Shown: positions 1-8,071, counted from the first letter of the stretch. The stretch is 15,216 nucleotides of DNA from Bacillota bacterium (GCA_021792885.1 JAJYTV010000007.1:1-15216); one strand, 5' to 3'. Translations and numbers: made by a program. The notes: generated from the letters alone by a model not told the origin.

Positions 1-1
1 G

Positions 2-1174
2 CCTCCGCCCGCAGGCATCGACGACGCCGTCAGCGTGCTGACGATCCACCGCAGCAAGGGCCTCGAGTGGCCGGTCGTGTTCGTGGCCGGCCTGCACCGC
101 GGAATGCAGTCTTCGGAGGGCTCGCCCTCCTTGCGCTGGCACTTGCGCCACCGGGTCGGCGCCGCCTGGGTGGACCTCGCCCAGGGGGTGCGCCGCGAGA
201 CGGCCGCGATGCGGGCCATCCGGGCGGAGGCGCTCGCCGAGCGCAGGCGCGAGGAGGTGCGCCTCCTGTACGTCGCCCTGACCCGTGCGCGCGACCGGCT
301 CTACCTCACCGCGCTGCGGCGCAGCCCGGAGCCCGTCCCCGGGATGGACGAGGACCGCTTCCTCGGCGCGCGCAGCCCGCTCGACTGGCTTTGGCCTTGC
401 CTGCTCGACGCAAAGGGCCTCCCGGTGCGCGTCGTGCACGCGCCTGCGCCGCCCGGTGCGCCGCAGGCAGAGCTTGCATGGGATCCCCTCGCGGTGCCCC
501 CGGACGCGGCGGCGCTTGCATATTTGCAAACGCTGCCTTCACAGGTAGAACCGCCGGCGCAGCTCCTGCCGGCCCGGCTCAGCGCGACCGACCTCGCGGA
601 CGCCGCGGCAGGCACCTTCGCCGCCGCGCTGCGCCGAAGGCACCGGCCGCAGGCGCTGCAACCGGAACTCGACCCCCAGCAGGGGCGCACGCGCGGCACC
701 TTGACGCACCTTTTCCTCCAGCACCTCGACTATGCGCGCCCCGCCGCTGAGCTCAGGCCCCAGCGCGACGCGCTGATCGCCCGGGGCCTCCTGCCTGAAG
801 CGGCGCGCAGCGCGCTCGACCTCGAGAGCGTCGAGCGCTTCCTCGCGACGCCGCTCGCAGGGAGGCTGCGTTCGGCGGCCCGGCTCGAGCGCGAGCTCGC
901 CTTCAGCCTCCTTGTCGACGAGGAGGGGAGGCCGGCGCAGCGCGGCGAGATCCTGCTGCAGGGAAAGATCGACCTCCTGCTGCAGGACGCCGAGGGCTGG
1001 CTCGTCGTCGACTTCAAGACAGACCATGTCACCGAAGCCGAGGCGGTGGAGGCCGCGAAGGCCTACGCGGGTCAGGTCGCCGTGTACCGCGCTGCAGTAC
1101 AGGCGATCGTTGGCGCGCAGGAGGTAAAGGCCGTGCTGGCCTTCCTCGCGCCGGGCGCCATCATCCCGGCCTGA
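2..1174 (+). CDS. addA: AddA subunit of helicase-nuclease AddAB, C-terminal part (5' end outside window)
   Basis: C-terminal ~390 residues of AddA, the ATP-dependent 3'-5' helicase and nuclease subunit that processes double-strand breaks for RecA-dependent repair. The reading frame is open from base 2, so the true start lies upstream. Visible landmarks, numbering from base 2: UvrD-type motif V (TIHRSKGLEW, residues 14-23) and motif VI (EVRLLYVALTRARDRLYL, about 84-101). The RecB-like nuclease core follows, with GKID (D324) and VVDFKTD (D337, K339) and a downstream QVAVY that fits the family's Q-x-x-x-Y element. The nuclease residues look intact, so this subunit should cut DNA. It ends in TGA 55 bases before a strong hairpin. 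addB is expected upstream, outside the window. RecB of RecBCD is the alternative, but the short linker and the motif set fit AddA better. Confidence 0.93.
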   Translation, partial: PPPAGIDDAVSVLTIHRSKGLEWPVVFVAGLHRGMQSSEGSPSLRWHLRHRVGAAWVDLAQGVRRETAAMRAIRAEALAERRREEVRLLYVALTRARDRLYLTALRRSPEPVPGMDEDRFLGARSPLDWLWPCLLDAKGLPVRVVHAPAPPGAPQAELAWDPLAVPPDAAALAYLQTLPSQVEPPAQLLPARLSATDLADAAAGTFAAALRRRHRPQALQPELDPQQGRTRGTLTHLFLQHLDYARPAAELRPQRDALIARGLLPEAARSALDLESVERFLATPLAGRLRSAARLERELAFSLLVDEEGRPAQRGEILLQGKIDLLLQDAEGWLVVDFKTDHVTEAEAVEAAKAYAGQVAVYRAAVQAIVGAQEVKAVLAFLAPGAIIPA

Positions 1175-1228
1175 AGGGAGGGAAGACGGGGCGGGGCGAG
1201 AAGATCTCTTTGCAGGGAACGGCATGAA

Positions 1229-1263
1229 AGGCCGCCCGCCCTGCAGTGCAGGGCGGGCGGCCT
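1229..1263. terminator. strong hairpin between convergent addA and zinc-ribbon gene
   Basis: Two perfectly complementary 17-base arms (1229-1245 and 1247-1263) lie between the stop of addA and the stop of the leftward small gene. In practice the innermost bases form the loop. The U-tract is weak on both sides (CTTGCC on the right, TTTC on the left strand), so termination efficiency is uncertain. Its position between two convergent genes suggests a bidirectional terminator. Confidence 0.7.
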
Positions 1264-1296
1264 CTTGCCTCCGGCGCACGGCCGGAATGGATCCTA

Positions 1297-1467
1297 TCAG
1301 GTACAGGGCGGCGCGCTTGAGAAGCCGCAGACAGGGCAGCGCACGTGGCCCTTCGGCTCGGCGCGCAGGGCGGCGAAGCCGCAGTGCGGACAGAGCTCGC
1401 CGGCGCGCGGCGGTGCACCCCGCTCTGGCGCCTTGCGTGGCTGCTTGATCGTCTCGGGATCTTGCAT
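1297..1467 (-). CDS. small zinc-ribbon protein (56 aa)
   Basis: Predicted 56-residue protein with two CPxCG knuckles, CPHCG (residues 26-30) and CPVCG (44-48), separated by 13 residues, which is the spacing of a rubredoxin-like zinc ribbon. The first half is charged and proline-rich and probably disordered. I chose ATG 1467 rather than ATG 1473 or a further upstream start because the GGGAGGG at 1475-1481 is 7 bases from 1467 but only 1 base from 1473. No specific function can be assigned: such proteins serve as zinc-binding accessory modules or nucleic-acid binders. It is transcribed leftward, convergent with addA and divergent from the M32 peptidase. A final cysteine two residues from the end (PPCT) is a third, unpaired Cys position. 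Confidence 0.62.
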   Translation of the reverse strand: MQDPETIKQPRKAPERGAPPRAGELCPHCGFAALRAEPKGHVRCPVCGFSSAPPCT

Positions 1468-1474
1468 CTGCATG

Positions 1475-1481
1475 CCCTCCC
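1475..1481 (-). promoter_or_regulatory. ribosome binding site deciding the zinc-ribbon start
   Basis: GGGAGGG on the minus strand, 7 bases before ATG 1467 and only 1 base before the alternative ATG 1473. This favours the inner start. Confidence 0.55.
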
Positions 1482-1534
1482 GGCAGTCCGAAGGTACCTC
1501 CCGCGCGCAGCGCCCGCAAGGCCTGCGCGCCCGC

Positions 1535-1544
1535 AAGGAAGGAG
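1535..1544 (+). promoter_or_regulatory. ribosome binding site for the TTG start of the M32 peptidase
   Basis: AAGGAAGGAG ends 10 bases before TTG 1555. No ATG or GTG lies nearer in frame, so this site selects the unusual TTG start and gives a protein of normal family length. Confidence 0.7.
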
Positions 1545-1554
1545 ACGCATCGTT

Positions 1555-3054
1555 TTGGACCGCTTCAAGGACCTTCTAGAGCGTTTGCACACCGCGAGCG
1601 ATCTCGAGCGCGCTTCGGCGGTGCTCGGCTGGGACCAGATGACTTACATGCCCGCGGCGGGCAATGCGGCCCGCGGCGAACAGCTCGCGACGCTCGCCGC
1701 GCTCTGGCACCGCGAGTTCACCGACCCGGCGACCGGAGACCTGCTGCAGGCGCTCGAGGATGACTACCAAGGCCGGCCGCAGGACGACCCGCAGCGGGCA
1801 CTCGTGCGCGTCACGCGGCGGGCCTACGACAAGCAGACGAAGCTTCCCCAGGACCTTGTCGCGGAGATGCAGCGCGCGTCGGCGGCGGCCTACGAGGCCT
1901 GGGTCGCGGCGCGCGAGGAGCGGCGCTTCGCCCTCTTTGCCCCCGCCTTCCGCCGGTTGATGCAGCTCAGCCGCGAATCGGCGGAGGCGATCGGCTACGA
2001 GCAGGAGCCCTACGACGTGCTCGTCGACGCCGACGAGCCGGGACTGACGGCCGAGAGGGCGGCACAGCTGCTCGAGGCGCTGAAGGACGGAATTTTGCCG
2101 CTCGTGCGGCAGATCGCCGAGCGCACGGGCCGCATCGACCGCAGCATGCTGCACCAGGACTATCCCTACGAGGCCCAGTGGCAGGCGGGGATCGACGCCG
2201 TGACCGCCTTCGGCTTCGACTTCGCGCGCGGACGCCAGGACGTCTCGATCCATCCTTTCACGACGTCCTTCGGCGTCGACGACGTGCGGATCACGACGAA
2301 CATCGACGTGCAGGGTTTCCCCGGCGGCTTCTACTCCACGCTGCACGAGGCGGGCCACGGCATGTACGAGCAGGGCCTGCCGGCCGAGTGGGCGCGCACG
2401 CCGCTCGGCCAGGCGATCTCGGGCGGCGTGCACGAGTCGCAGTCGCGCATGTGGGAGAACCTCGTCGGTCGCTCGCGGGCTTTTTGGGAGTACTTCCTGC
2501 CGACGGCGAAGCGATACTTCCCGTCGCAGCTCGCGGGTGTCGACGTCGATGCGATCTACCGCGCCGTCAACTACTCCGCGCCCTCGCTGATCCGGGTCGA
2601 CGCGGACGAGGTGACCTACAACCTGCACATCGCCGTGCGCTTCGAGATCGAGCGCGCTCTCTTGGCCGGCAGCCTGGAGCCGGAGGACGTTCCCGAGGCC
2701 TGGTCCGAGAAGATGCGGACCTACCTCGGCATCGTGCCGCCGGACGACCTCTCGGGGGCGCTGCAGGACATCCACTGGACCGGCGGCTTCGGCAGCTTCA
2801 TCGGCTACAGCGTCGGCAACGTCGTTTCGGCGCAGCTCTGGCAGGGCGCGTCGCGCGACCTCGGCGACCTCGACGAGATGATCCGCGCGGGCGCGTTCTC
2901 GCCGCTGCTCGGCTGGCTGCGCACGAACGTGCACGCGGTCGGGAGCACCCACTCGACCGACGAGATGCTGCGCCGCGCGACAGGTAGCCCGCTGACCGCA
3001 CAGCCCTACATCGACTACATCCAGAAGAAGTACAGGGCGATCTACGGCCTCTGA
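1555..3054 (+). CDS. M32-family metallocarboxypeptidase (Taq/Bsu carboxypeptidase type)
   Basis: Cytosolic zinc carboxypeptidase that removes C-terminal residues from peptides. It is 499 residues from the TTG start, matching the ~500-residue family. All M32 signature motifs can be read in order: HPF (IHPFTTSF), DxRxT (DVRITT), the zinc motif HEAGH (H264, E265, H268), HESQSR with the third ligand E294, the IRxxADExxYxxH motif (IRVDADEVTYNLH), and GxxQDxHW (GALQDIHW). The catalytic set is therefore complete. The frame stays open upstream to 1345, but that extension overlaps the opposite-strand zinc-ribbon gene and lacks family character, so it was not used. It stands alone and is followed 5 bases after the stop by a hairpin terminator. 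It probably acts in peptide turnover together with the oligoendopeptidase further right. Confidence 0.96.
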   Translation: MDRFKDLLERLHTASDLERASAVLGWDQMTYMPAAGNAARGEQLATLAALWHREFTDPATGDLLQALEDDYQGRPQDDPQRALVRVTRRAYDKQTKLPQDLVAEMQRASAAAYEAWVAAREERRFALFAPAFRRLMQLSRESAEAIGYEQEPYDVLVDADEPGLTAERAAQLLEALKDGILPLVRQIAERTGRIDRSMLHQDYPYEAQWQAGIDAVTAFGFDFARGRQDVSIHPFTTSFGVDDVRITTNIDVQGFPGGFYSTLHEAGHGMYEQGLPAEWARTPLGQAISGGVHESQSRMWENLVGRSRAFWEYFLPTAKRYFPSQLAGVDVDAIYRAVNYSAPSLIRVDADEVTYNLHIAVRFEIERALLAGSLEPEDVPEAWSEKMRTYLGIVPPDDLSGALQDIHWTGGFGSFIGYSVGNVVSAQLWQGASRDLGDLDEMIRAGAFSPLLGWLRTNVHAVGSTHSTDEMLRRATGSPLTAQPYIDYIQKKYRAIYGL

Positions 3055-3059
3055 TCCGA

Positions 3060-3100
3060 ACGGAGGGGACCGGAGGCGGCGCGCCCCCGGTCCCCTCCGT
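3060..3100. terminator. hairpin terminator between convergent M32 and CBS-ACT genes
   Basis: Perfect 14-base arms ACGGAGGGGACCGG (3060-3073) and its complement (3087-3100) enclose a 13-base loop and are followed on the plus strand by a short TTG run. It sits between the stop codons of two convergent genes, so it may serve both. Confidence 0.75.
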
Positions 3101-3112
3101 TTGCTCGTGCAT

Positions 3113-3718
3113 TCAGACGAGGGCGAATCCCTCCTTGCGCAATCCCTCGCGCGCGGCGGCGGCACTCTCTTCGGGCACGTAGACGGTGCCGGTGCGCTGC
3201 CCCTCGCGCGGGTGCGTGAGGTAGGTCGCGCGCACGTTCGCACCCGCGTCGCCCACCGCCTGCAGCGCGCGCGCCATCTGGCCGGGCGTGTCGCCGAGGT
3301 GGAACTCGATGCGCGATGCGCCCTCGATGTCGAGGATCTCGTCGAAGAACCGGTTGAGCTGCGGCCACCCGACGAGGCCGATCACGGCCCCCTCCGGGTC
3401 GCTCACGAGCACGGCGCGGCTCGGCCGGCGCCAGAGCGCCTTGGCGGCCACCTCGATGGGGGAGCTCTGCGGCACGACTTCGACGTGCTCCGCAAGCGTC
3501 GCGACCGGCCGCGACGGGTCGGCGCGCAGACCGTGCAGCACGGCGCCCGCCAAGTGGTCGAGGATGCTGCGCATGCGCACGATGCGCCCGCGCGGATGCT
3601 CATCCAGCACGAGGCAGGTGAGGCGGGCGTCCAAGAGCATGGTGTACGCTTCCTCGAGTGTCGCGAGAGGAGAGATCAGCGAGCGTTCAAGCGGCAGCAT
3701 CAGCGATCCGACTTCCAT
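3113..3718 (-). CDS. CBS-CBS-ACT domain protein (AcuB-like)
   Basis: 201-residue protein with two CBS domains (about residues 5-57 and 72-127) followed by an ACT domain (about 136-200, beginning SRIEFHLGDTPGQM). This is the architecture and size of Bacillus AcuB, named from an acetoin-utilisation locus. CBS pairs usually bind adenine nucleotides and ACT domains usually bind amino acids, so a ligand-sensing regulatory role is likely; none of this is proven here. The start ATG 3718 shares one base with the TGA of the upstream transporter (TGATG), and a GGGAGG lies about 12 bases upstream, so translation is probably coupled. The longer open frame upstream is arginine-rich shadow sequence. It is the last gene of the ammonia-lyase/exporter operon. 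An acetoin role cannot be inferred from the context. Confidence 0.85.
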   Translation of the reverse strand: MEVGSLMLPLERSLISPLATLEEAYTMLLDARLTCLVLDEHPRGRIVRMRSILDHLAGAVLHGLRADPSRPVATLAEHVEVVPQSSPIEVAAKALWRRPSRAVLVSDPEGAVIGLVGWPQLNRFFDEILDIEGASRIEFHLGDTPGQMARALQAVGDAGANVRATYLTHPREGQRTGTVYVPEESAAAAREGLRKEGFALV

Positions 3719-4647
3719 CAGGGATCGGGCCTCCCGCCAGCGATTACTCCCGTACGTTCCACGCGCGCGGCCGGGGTCCTTCCGAAGAGGGCCAGTACGG
3801 CGACGGCGATGACGATCAGGGCGCCGCCGGCGTACTGCCATCCCTGCAAAGCCTGCCCCAGGAGGAAGTAGGCACTCGCGGCCGCGGAGAGCGGCTCTCC
3901 CGTGGCCGCGATGCCGATCTCAGAGGGGCTGAGGTGGCGCAGGGCGGAGACATAGATCGCGAACGCGATCAGCGTGCCGAACAGGACGACGAACAGGGTG
4001 AGGGCGAGGTCCTGCATCGTGAGCGGCGGCATGCGGTGTGGCGTCGCCGCGTAGAAGAGGGTCGCCGCGAGCGCCCCGAAGAGGAAGCCGTAGCCGCTCG
4101 TCGTCCATGGGCCGAGGCGCTGGACGAGCGTCGCCGGGTAGATCGTGTAGAAGGCGAGGCTGACGGCCGAGAGCAGGCCGAAGAGGAGGCCTGCCGAGGT
4201 CACGCGCAGCGGCCCGCCGCCGAGTACGAGCAGCCCTGTGCCGCAGACCGCGAGCAGGACGGCGCCCGCCTCGGCGGGTGAGGGGAGCCTTCGCCGAGCG
4301 ATCGCTGCGTAGAGCACGATCAGCGCGGGACCGAGGTACTGCAGGAAGGTCGCGGTCGCGACGCCGGCCGCGGCGATCGCGGCGAAGTAGGAGTACTGCA
4401 CGAGGAAGAAGCCGAAGAGGCCGAAGACCGCGAGCTGCCCGAGGCTGCGCCGATCGACGCGCAGGCTCGCCGGGTGGCGCAGGTAGACGGCGAGCAGGAG
4501 GATCACCGCGGCGCCCCAAAGGCGCACCGCGACGAGGAACATCGGAGAGAAGCCGCGCGTGAAGAGTACCTGCGCCGCCGTGCCCGAGAGGCCCCAGAGC
4601 GACGCAGAGAGGAGCACGACGAGGATGCCGCGGACCCGCTGGTTCAC
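3718..4647 (-). CDS. EamA-family (drug/metabolite superfamily) transporter
   Basis: 309-residue integral membrane protein with about ten hydrophobic segments arranged as two EamA repeats. The first repeat starts near ILVVLLSASLWGLSG and the second near AGLLFGLLSAVSLAFYTIY. Length and layout are typical of 10-TM DMT permeases such as RhaT/YdcZ-like or amino-acid exporters. The start is GTG 4647, whose GTGA overlaps the stop of the ammonia-lyase gene by 4 bases. A GGAG lies very close upstream, so translational coupling probably matters more than a free ribosome site. The substrate is unknown. Coupling to an amino-acid-degrading PLP enzyme suggests an amino acid or a related metabolite, but this is only inference. 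Confidence 0.9.
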   Translation of the reverse strand: MNQRVRGILVVLLSASLWGLSGTAAQVLFTRGFSPMFLVAVRLWGAAVILLLAVYLRHPASLRVDRRSLGQLAVFGLFGFFLVQYSYFAAIAAAGVATATFLQYLGPALIVLYAAIARRRLPSPAEAGAVLLAVCGTGLLVLGGGPLRVTSAGLLFGLLSAVSLAFYTIYPATLVQRLGPWTTSGYGFLFGALAATLFYAATPHRMPPLTMQDLALTLFVVLFGTLIAFAIYVSALRHLSPSEIGIAATGEPLSAAASAYFLLGQALQGWQYAGGALIVIAVAVLALFGRTPAARVERTGVIAGGRPDP

Positions 4648-5603
4648 CGCTCCAGCAGAGAGCGTAGCACGGGGGCGGAGATGTTGCCGCCGGAGAGCAC
4701 GGCGGCCGTCTCGACGTCGCGCGGCACGCGCCCCGACTGGAACGCGGCGAACGCGACGGCGCCGGACGGCTCGACGAGCAGTTTCTCCGTCCACAGAAGC
4801 GTGCGCGCCCCCTCGAGGATCTCCTCCTCGGAGACGGTCACGACCTCGTCCACGACCGCACGCAGGATCGCGTAGTTGACCTCTCCCACCGACTGGGTAC
4901 GCAGGCCGTCCGCGAGCGTGTCGACGTGCTCCAGGCGCACGTGGGCGCCGCTCTCGAAACTGCGGTGGAGGTCGTCCGCGCCCTGCGGCTCGACCCCGAC
5001 GACGCGCACCTCGGGAAGGAGGGCGCGCACGGCGAGGGCGACGCCGGAGAGCAGACCGCCCCCGCCGACCGGCACGAGGACCTGGCGGATCTCGCCGCGC
5101 TCGCGGGCGATCTCGAGGCCGCAGCTTGCTTGGCCGAGCACGATGTCGAGGTCGTCGTACGGCGGCACGATCGCGAGGCCCTCTTTGGCGGCGAGCTCCT
5201 CCGCGATGCGCCTGCGCTCGTCGGAGCCGCCCTCGCAGGAGACGATGCGCGCACCGTAGCGCAGCACGCCGTCGACCTTCTCCTGCACCGCGTCCTGCGG
5301 CATGACGATCGTCGCGGGGCACGAGAAGAGAGCGGCCGCGCAGGCGACCGCCTGACCGTGGTTGCCCGAGGAGTACGCGACGACGCCGCGTGCGCGCTCC
5401 TCCGGGGTAAGACGGGAAAGCTTGTGGTAGGCGCCGCGGAACTTGAACGATCCGGTGCGCTGCAGGTTCTCCGGCTTCAGCCAGAGGGCTGCCTCCTGGG
5501 AGCGCGACGGGAGCAGCGGGGTCGGCAGCAGCATCGCCGCGATGCGGGCGCGCGCAGCCTCGAGATCCTCAAGCCCAGGCAAGTTGCGATCAACGGTCGG
5601 CAT
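4644..5603 (-). CDS. PLP-dependent threonine/serine ammonia-lyase (or serine racemase/hydroxyaspartate dehydratase) family enzyme
   Basis: 319-residue fold-type II PLP enzyme. The Schiff-base lysine is K54 in GSFKFRGA. The substrate-binding loop SSGNHGQ is at 78-84, the phosphate-binding GGGGL at 180-184, and SGGN near residues 304-307 contacts the pyridine nitrogen. It has no C-terminal ACT regulatory domain, so it is the short catabolic type rather than biosynthetic IlvA. Threonine deaminase, serine racemase and threo-3-hydroxyaspartate dehydratase share this frame and cannot be separated by eye. The start ATG 5603 has AGGAGG 9 bases upstream. It is the first gene of a leftward operon with the EamA exporter and the CBS-ACT protein. 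The ACT domain that this enzyme lacks is carried by the third gene, which may or may not be meaningful. Confidence 0.88.
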   Translation of the reverse strand: MPTVDRNLPGLEDLEAARARIAAMLLPTPLLPSRSQEAALWLKPENLQRTGSFKFRGAYHKLSRLTPEERARGVVAYSSGNHGQAVACAAALFSCPATIVMPQDAVQEKVDGVLRYGARIVSCEGGSDERRRIAEELAAKEGLAIVPPYDDLDIVLGQASCGLEIARERGEIRQVLVPVGGGGLLSGVALAVRALLPEVRVVGVEPQGADDLHRSFESGAHVRLEHVDTLADGLRTQSVGEVNYAILRAVVDEVVTVSEEEILEGARTLLWTEKLLVEPSGAVAFAAFQSGRVPRDVETAAVLSGGNISAPVLRSLLER

Positions 5604-5733
5604 CCGCCGGGTCCTCCTCTCGGGATGGAATGGACTTCGCTCCCGCCCACGAGGCTCCCTGCCGCCTCGCGCGGCAGGAGTCGGTGCGTCGTGTCAGAAA
5701 GGAACAAGTGGTTTTGGAGGAGGCACACGCCCT
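5604..5733. promoter_or_regulatory. divergent intergenic region with a short hairpin
   Basis: 130 bases separate the leftward ammonia-lyase operon from rightward pepF, so promoters for both must lie here or just inside. No convincing -35/-10 pair was seen. The main structure is an inverted repeat CCTGCCGC (5658-5665) / GCGGCAGG (5671-5678) with a 5-base loop, which could be an operator or a leader hairpin. A strong GGAGGAGG at 5716-5723 serves pepF. Confidence 0.4.
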
Positions 5734-7527
5734 ATGAGTGACGCGATCCGCACCCGCAGCGAGCAGGATCCCTCGCTGCAGTGGAATCTACAGGACCTCT
5801 ATCCGACGAGGGCGGCCTGGCAGGAGGCGCTTTCCGAACTGACCGAAGAGGCGAAGGCCTTCGAGCAGTTCCGCGGCAAGCTCGGGGAGGACGGCGGGAC
5901 GCTCCTGCGCGCGCTGCAGGCGGAGGACCGGATCGGCAGCCGCCTCGAGCGGTTCTACGCCTACGCGATGTTCTCCCACGACCAGGACACGCAGGACCCG
6001 CAAGGCACCGAGATGGTCAGCCAGGCCCAGATGCTCGCCGCGCAGGTCGGCGAGGCGACCGCGTTCGTCGTCCCTGAGCTCGTCGCCCTGCCGGAAGGCC
6101 GCATCGCGGAGCTTCTCGCGGCTACGCCGGCGCTTGGCGCGTACGACCACACCTTCCGCCGCATCGAGAGGATGCGCAAGCATGTGCTCGGCCCGGACGA
6201 GGAGGCGCTGCTCGCGGCGTTCTCTCCCGTCCTGCAGGGCGCCGACACGGTTGCCGGGCAGCTCTCGAACGCGGACCTCGACTTCGGCGAGATCGAGGAC
6301 GCGGACGGGAACCGCCTGCCGCTCTCGCACGGCCGCTACGGGCAGTACGTGATGTCGCCCGACCGCAAGGTGCGGATGGGAGCCTACCTGGGCATCCACG
6401 CGCCCTACGCGCAGCACCGCCATACGTTTGCCGCGACGCTGGACCAGCAGATCCGCACGGAGGTCACCGAGGCGCGCGTTCGGCGCTACCCGTCGGCGCT
6501 CGAGGCGGCGCTCGACGCGCGCGCCCTGCCGACGGCGCTCTACCAGAACCTCCTCGACGAGGTGCACGCGGCGCTCCCGGACCTGCACCGCTACATCGCC
6601 TGGCGCAAGCGGCGTCTCGGGCTCGAGCGCTTCCACTTCTACGACATCTACCCGCCGATCGTCGCGCTGCCCGACGAGCAGCGCAGCTGGCAGGAGGCCT
6701 GCGCCGACGTCTCGCGGGCCCTGCGCCCGCTGGGCGGGGGCTACGGCGAGCGCCTGCAGCGCATCCTGACGCAGCGCTACGTCGATGTGCTGGAGAACCG
6801 CGGCAAGCGCTCCGGCGCCTACTCGATGGGCGTCTACGACGTGCATCCGTACATCCTGATGACCTATACCGGCACCCGCGAGAGCATGTTCACGCTCGCC
6901 CACGAAGCAGGCCACGCGATGCACTCGATCCTGGCGTCGGAGGCGCAGAGCTACCGCGGCGCGCGCTACCCGATCTTCCTCGCGGAGATCGCCTCGACGT
7001 GCAACGAGCACCTCTTGCTCGACGCGCTGATCCGCGGGACCGAGAACCCGGACGTGCGCCTCGACCTGCGCGACGACCTCGCACAGAAGTTCCTCGCGAC
7101 CGTCTTCCGCCAGGCGATGTTCGCGGAGTTCGAACTGGCGATGCACGAGCGGGTGGAGCAGGGCGGGGCGCTCACGGCGGAGTACCTGCAGGATACCTAC
7201 CAGGATCTCCTGCTCCGCTACTACGGCCCGGACCTCGAGATCGACGAGGTCGGAACCTACGAGTGGGCGCGCATTCCCCACTTCTACATGGGGTACTACG
7301 TCTTCCAGTACGCGACCGGCTTCATCGCAGCAGCGGCGCTCTCGCACGAGATCCTTGAGCACGGCGCGCCGGCGGCGGAGCGCTACCTCGCGTTCCTCGC
7401 GGCAGGCGGCTCCGACGACCCGCTTCCGATCCTCGCGCGCGCCGGCGTGGACCTCTCGCAGCGCGCGGCGCTTCACGAGGGGCTTGACAACTTCTCGCGG
7501 GTCGTGCGGGAGCTCGAGGAGAACTAG
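5734..7527 (+). CDS. pepF: oligoendopeptidase F (M3 family)
   Basis: 597-residue cytosolic zinc endopeptidase that degrades oligopeptides. The size fits PepF of Bacillota (~600 residues). The N-terminal half is the helical oligopeptidase F domain (begins SLQWNLQDLYPTRAAWQ). The catalytic motif is HEAGH (H390, E391, H394), with the third zinc ligand E418 in the helix FLAEIAST; the family's GTYEWARIPHFYMGYYVFQY stretch lies near residues 507-530. The start ATG 5734 has GGAGGAGG ending 10 bases upstream; the frame is open further left, but that part overlaps the divergent gene. It is apparently monocistronic and is followed 12 bases after the stop by a weak inverted repeat. The next gene right belongs to an accessory region. 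Confidence 0.96.
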   Translation: MSDAIRTRSEQDPSLQWNLQDLYPTRAAWQEALSELTEEAKAFEQFRGKLGEDGGTLLRALQAEDRIGSRLERFYAYAMFSHDQDTQDPQGTEMVSQAQMLAAQVGEATAFVVPELVALPEGRIAELLAATPALGAYDHTFRRIERMRKHVLGPDEEALLAAFSPVLQGADTVAGQLSNADLDFGEIEDADGNRLPLSHGRYGQYVMSPDRKVRMGAYLGIHAPYAQHRHTFAATLDQQIRTEVTEARVRRYPSALEAALDARALPTALYQNLLDEVHAALPDLHRYIAWRKRRLGLERFHFYDIYPPIVALPDEQRSWQEACADVSRALRPLGGGYGERLQRILTQRYVDVLENRGKRSGAYSMGVYDVHPYILMTYTGTRESMFTLAHEAGHAMHSILASEAQSYRGARYPIFLAEIASTCNEHLLLDALIRGTENPDVRLDLRDDLAQKFLATVFRQAMFAEFELAMHERVEQGGALTAEYLQDTYQDLLLRYYGPDLEIDEVGTYEWARIPHFYMGYYVFQYATGFIAAAALSHEILEHGAPAAERYLAFLAAGGSDDPLPILARAGVDLSQRAALHEGLDNFSRVVRELEEN

Positions 7528-7528
7528 T

Positions 7529-7577
7529 ATATCGGCCCAGAAGTTCGGTCCGTCCAGGTGAACTTCATATCGGACCA
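7529..7577. repeat. nested direct and inverted repeats just after pepF
   Basis: ATATCGGCCCAG (7529-7540) is repeated as ATATCGGACCAG (7567-7578, one mismatch). Inside lies an inverted repeat GAAGTTC (7540-7546) / GAACTTC (7560-7566) with a 13-base spacer, and GGTCCG (7547-7552) is complementary to CGGACC (7571-7576). There is no T-tract, so a terminator is unlikely. It could be the end of a decayed element, since it lies exactly where the accessory region begins. Confidence 0.45.
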
Positions 7578-7578
7578 G

Positions 7579-8071
7579 CAAGGAGTTTTCGGGGCCCTCG
7601 GAAAGCGCGCTCTGCGGGGGCTGGAACAGGGATGCGAGCGTGGCGAGAATCATGCGTTGGGTCCACAAAGCATCCCCGTCCCTCGCCGCTGACCACAGAG
7701 GAGATCGAACGGCTCCGGCCGTTGGTGTTCGGCCAGAGCGTCCCGTCGCGATGCGGTGCTGCGGCGAGATGGATGGCGAGTCGACAGCACGTCCGTCGCC
7801 CCATTCGTCCACCCGCCAGGGCCCGCAGGAAACCGGGGCGCTTTCGGCCATGCCATCCTCTCGTGGTAACGCCTTCTCAACGACGTGGGGCGCCTACCAA
7901 GACGCGCCCTTTGGGGGCTTGAACAGTTTACTTGAAAGCGGCAGTGGTCATCTGGCTGCTGTGAAACCGGCCCCGACGAAGCAGGAAGTTAGCGCTGAAG
8001 CTACCTTTGCGTAGCTTTGGGTAGGTCTAACGGAACGGAATCGCGGCAAGGCCGGAGTGAGGCGAGCGGTG
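7579..8071. other. gene-poor stretch, possible decayed mobile DNA
   Basis: About 490 bases without a convincing gene. A plus-strand frame from 7640 to 8014 is open but has mixed, proline- and serine-rich composition and no ribosome binding site. Only its last part (about 7868-8014, ending VKPAPTKQEVSAEATFA) looks coding-like; that tail loosely recalls the variable C-terminal tails of IS200/IS605 TnpB proteins, with no zinc knuckle or RuvC motif left. After its stop, CTACC (8001-8005) can pair with GGTAG (8020-8024). No tRNA, promoter or full transposase was seen. The call is weak. Confidence 0.3.

Noticed and set aside
1345..1554. N-terminal extension of the M32 peptidase frame
   Set aside because: Overlaps the zinc-ribbon gene, has low-complexity content, and exceeds the family length; the TTG 1555 start has a strong ribosome site.
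1576..3243. Long minus-strand open frame opposite the M32 gene
   Set aside because: Arg/Val/Leu-rich mirror of a strongly conserved gene, typical of high-G+C antisense frames; no motif or ribosome site.
5604..5733. T-box or other riboswitch upstream of the ammonia-lyase gene
   Set aside because: Only a short 8-bp hairpin is present; no T-box sequence and no antiterminator/terminator pair.
5788..7851. 687-residue minus-strand open frame opposite pepF
   Set aside because: Composition is that of an antisense shadow. Its right end (7528-7851) was examined for transposase similarity but none was convincing.
7640..8014. A TnpB or other RNA-guided nuclease gene
   Set aside because: No RuvC motif, no zinc knuckle, no ribosome site; only a faint resemblance of the last residues.
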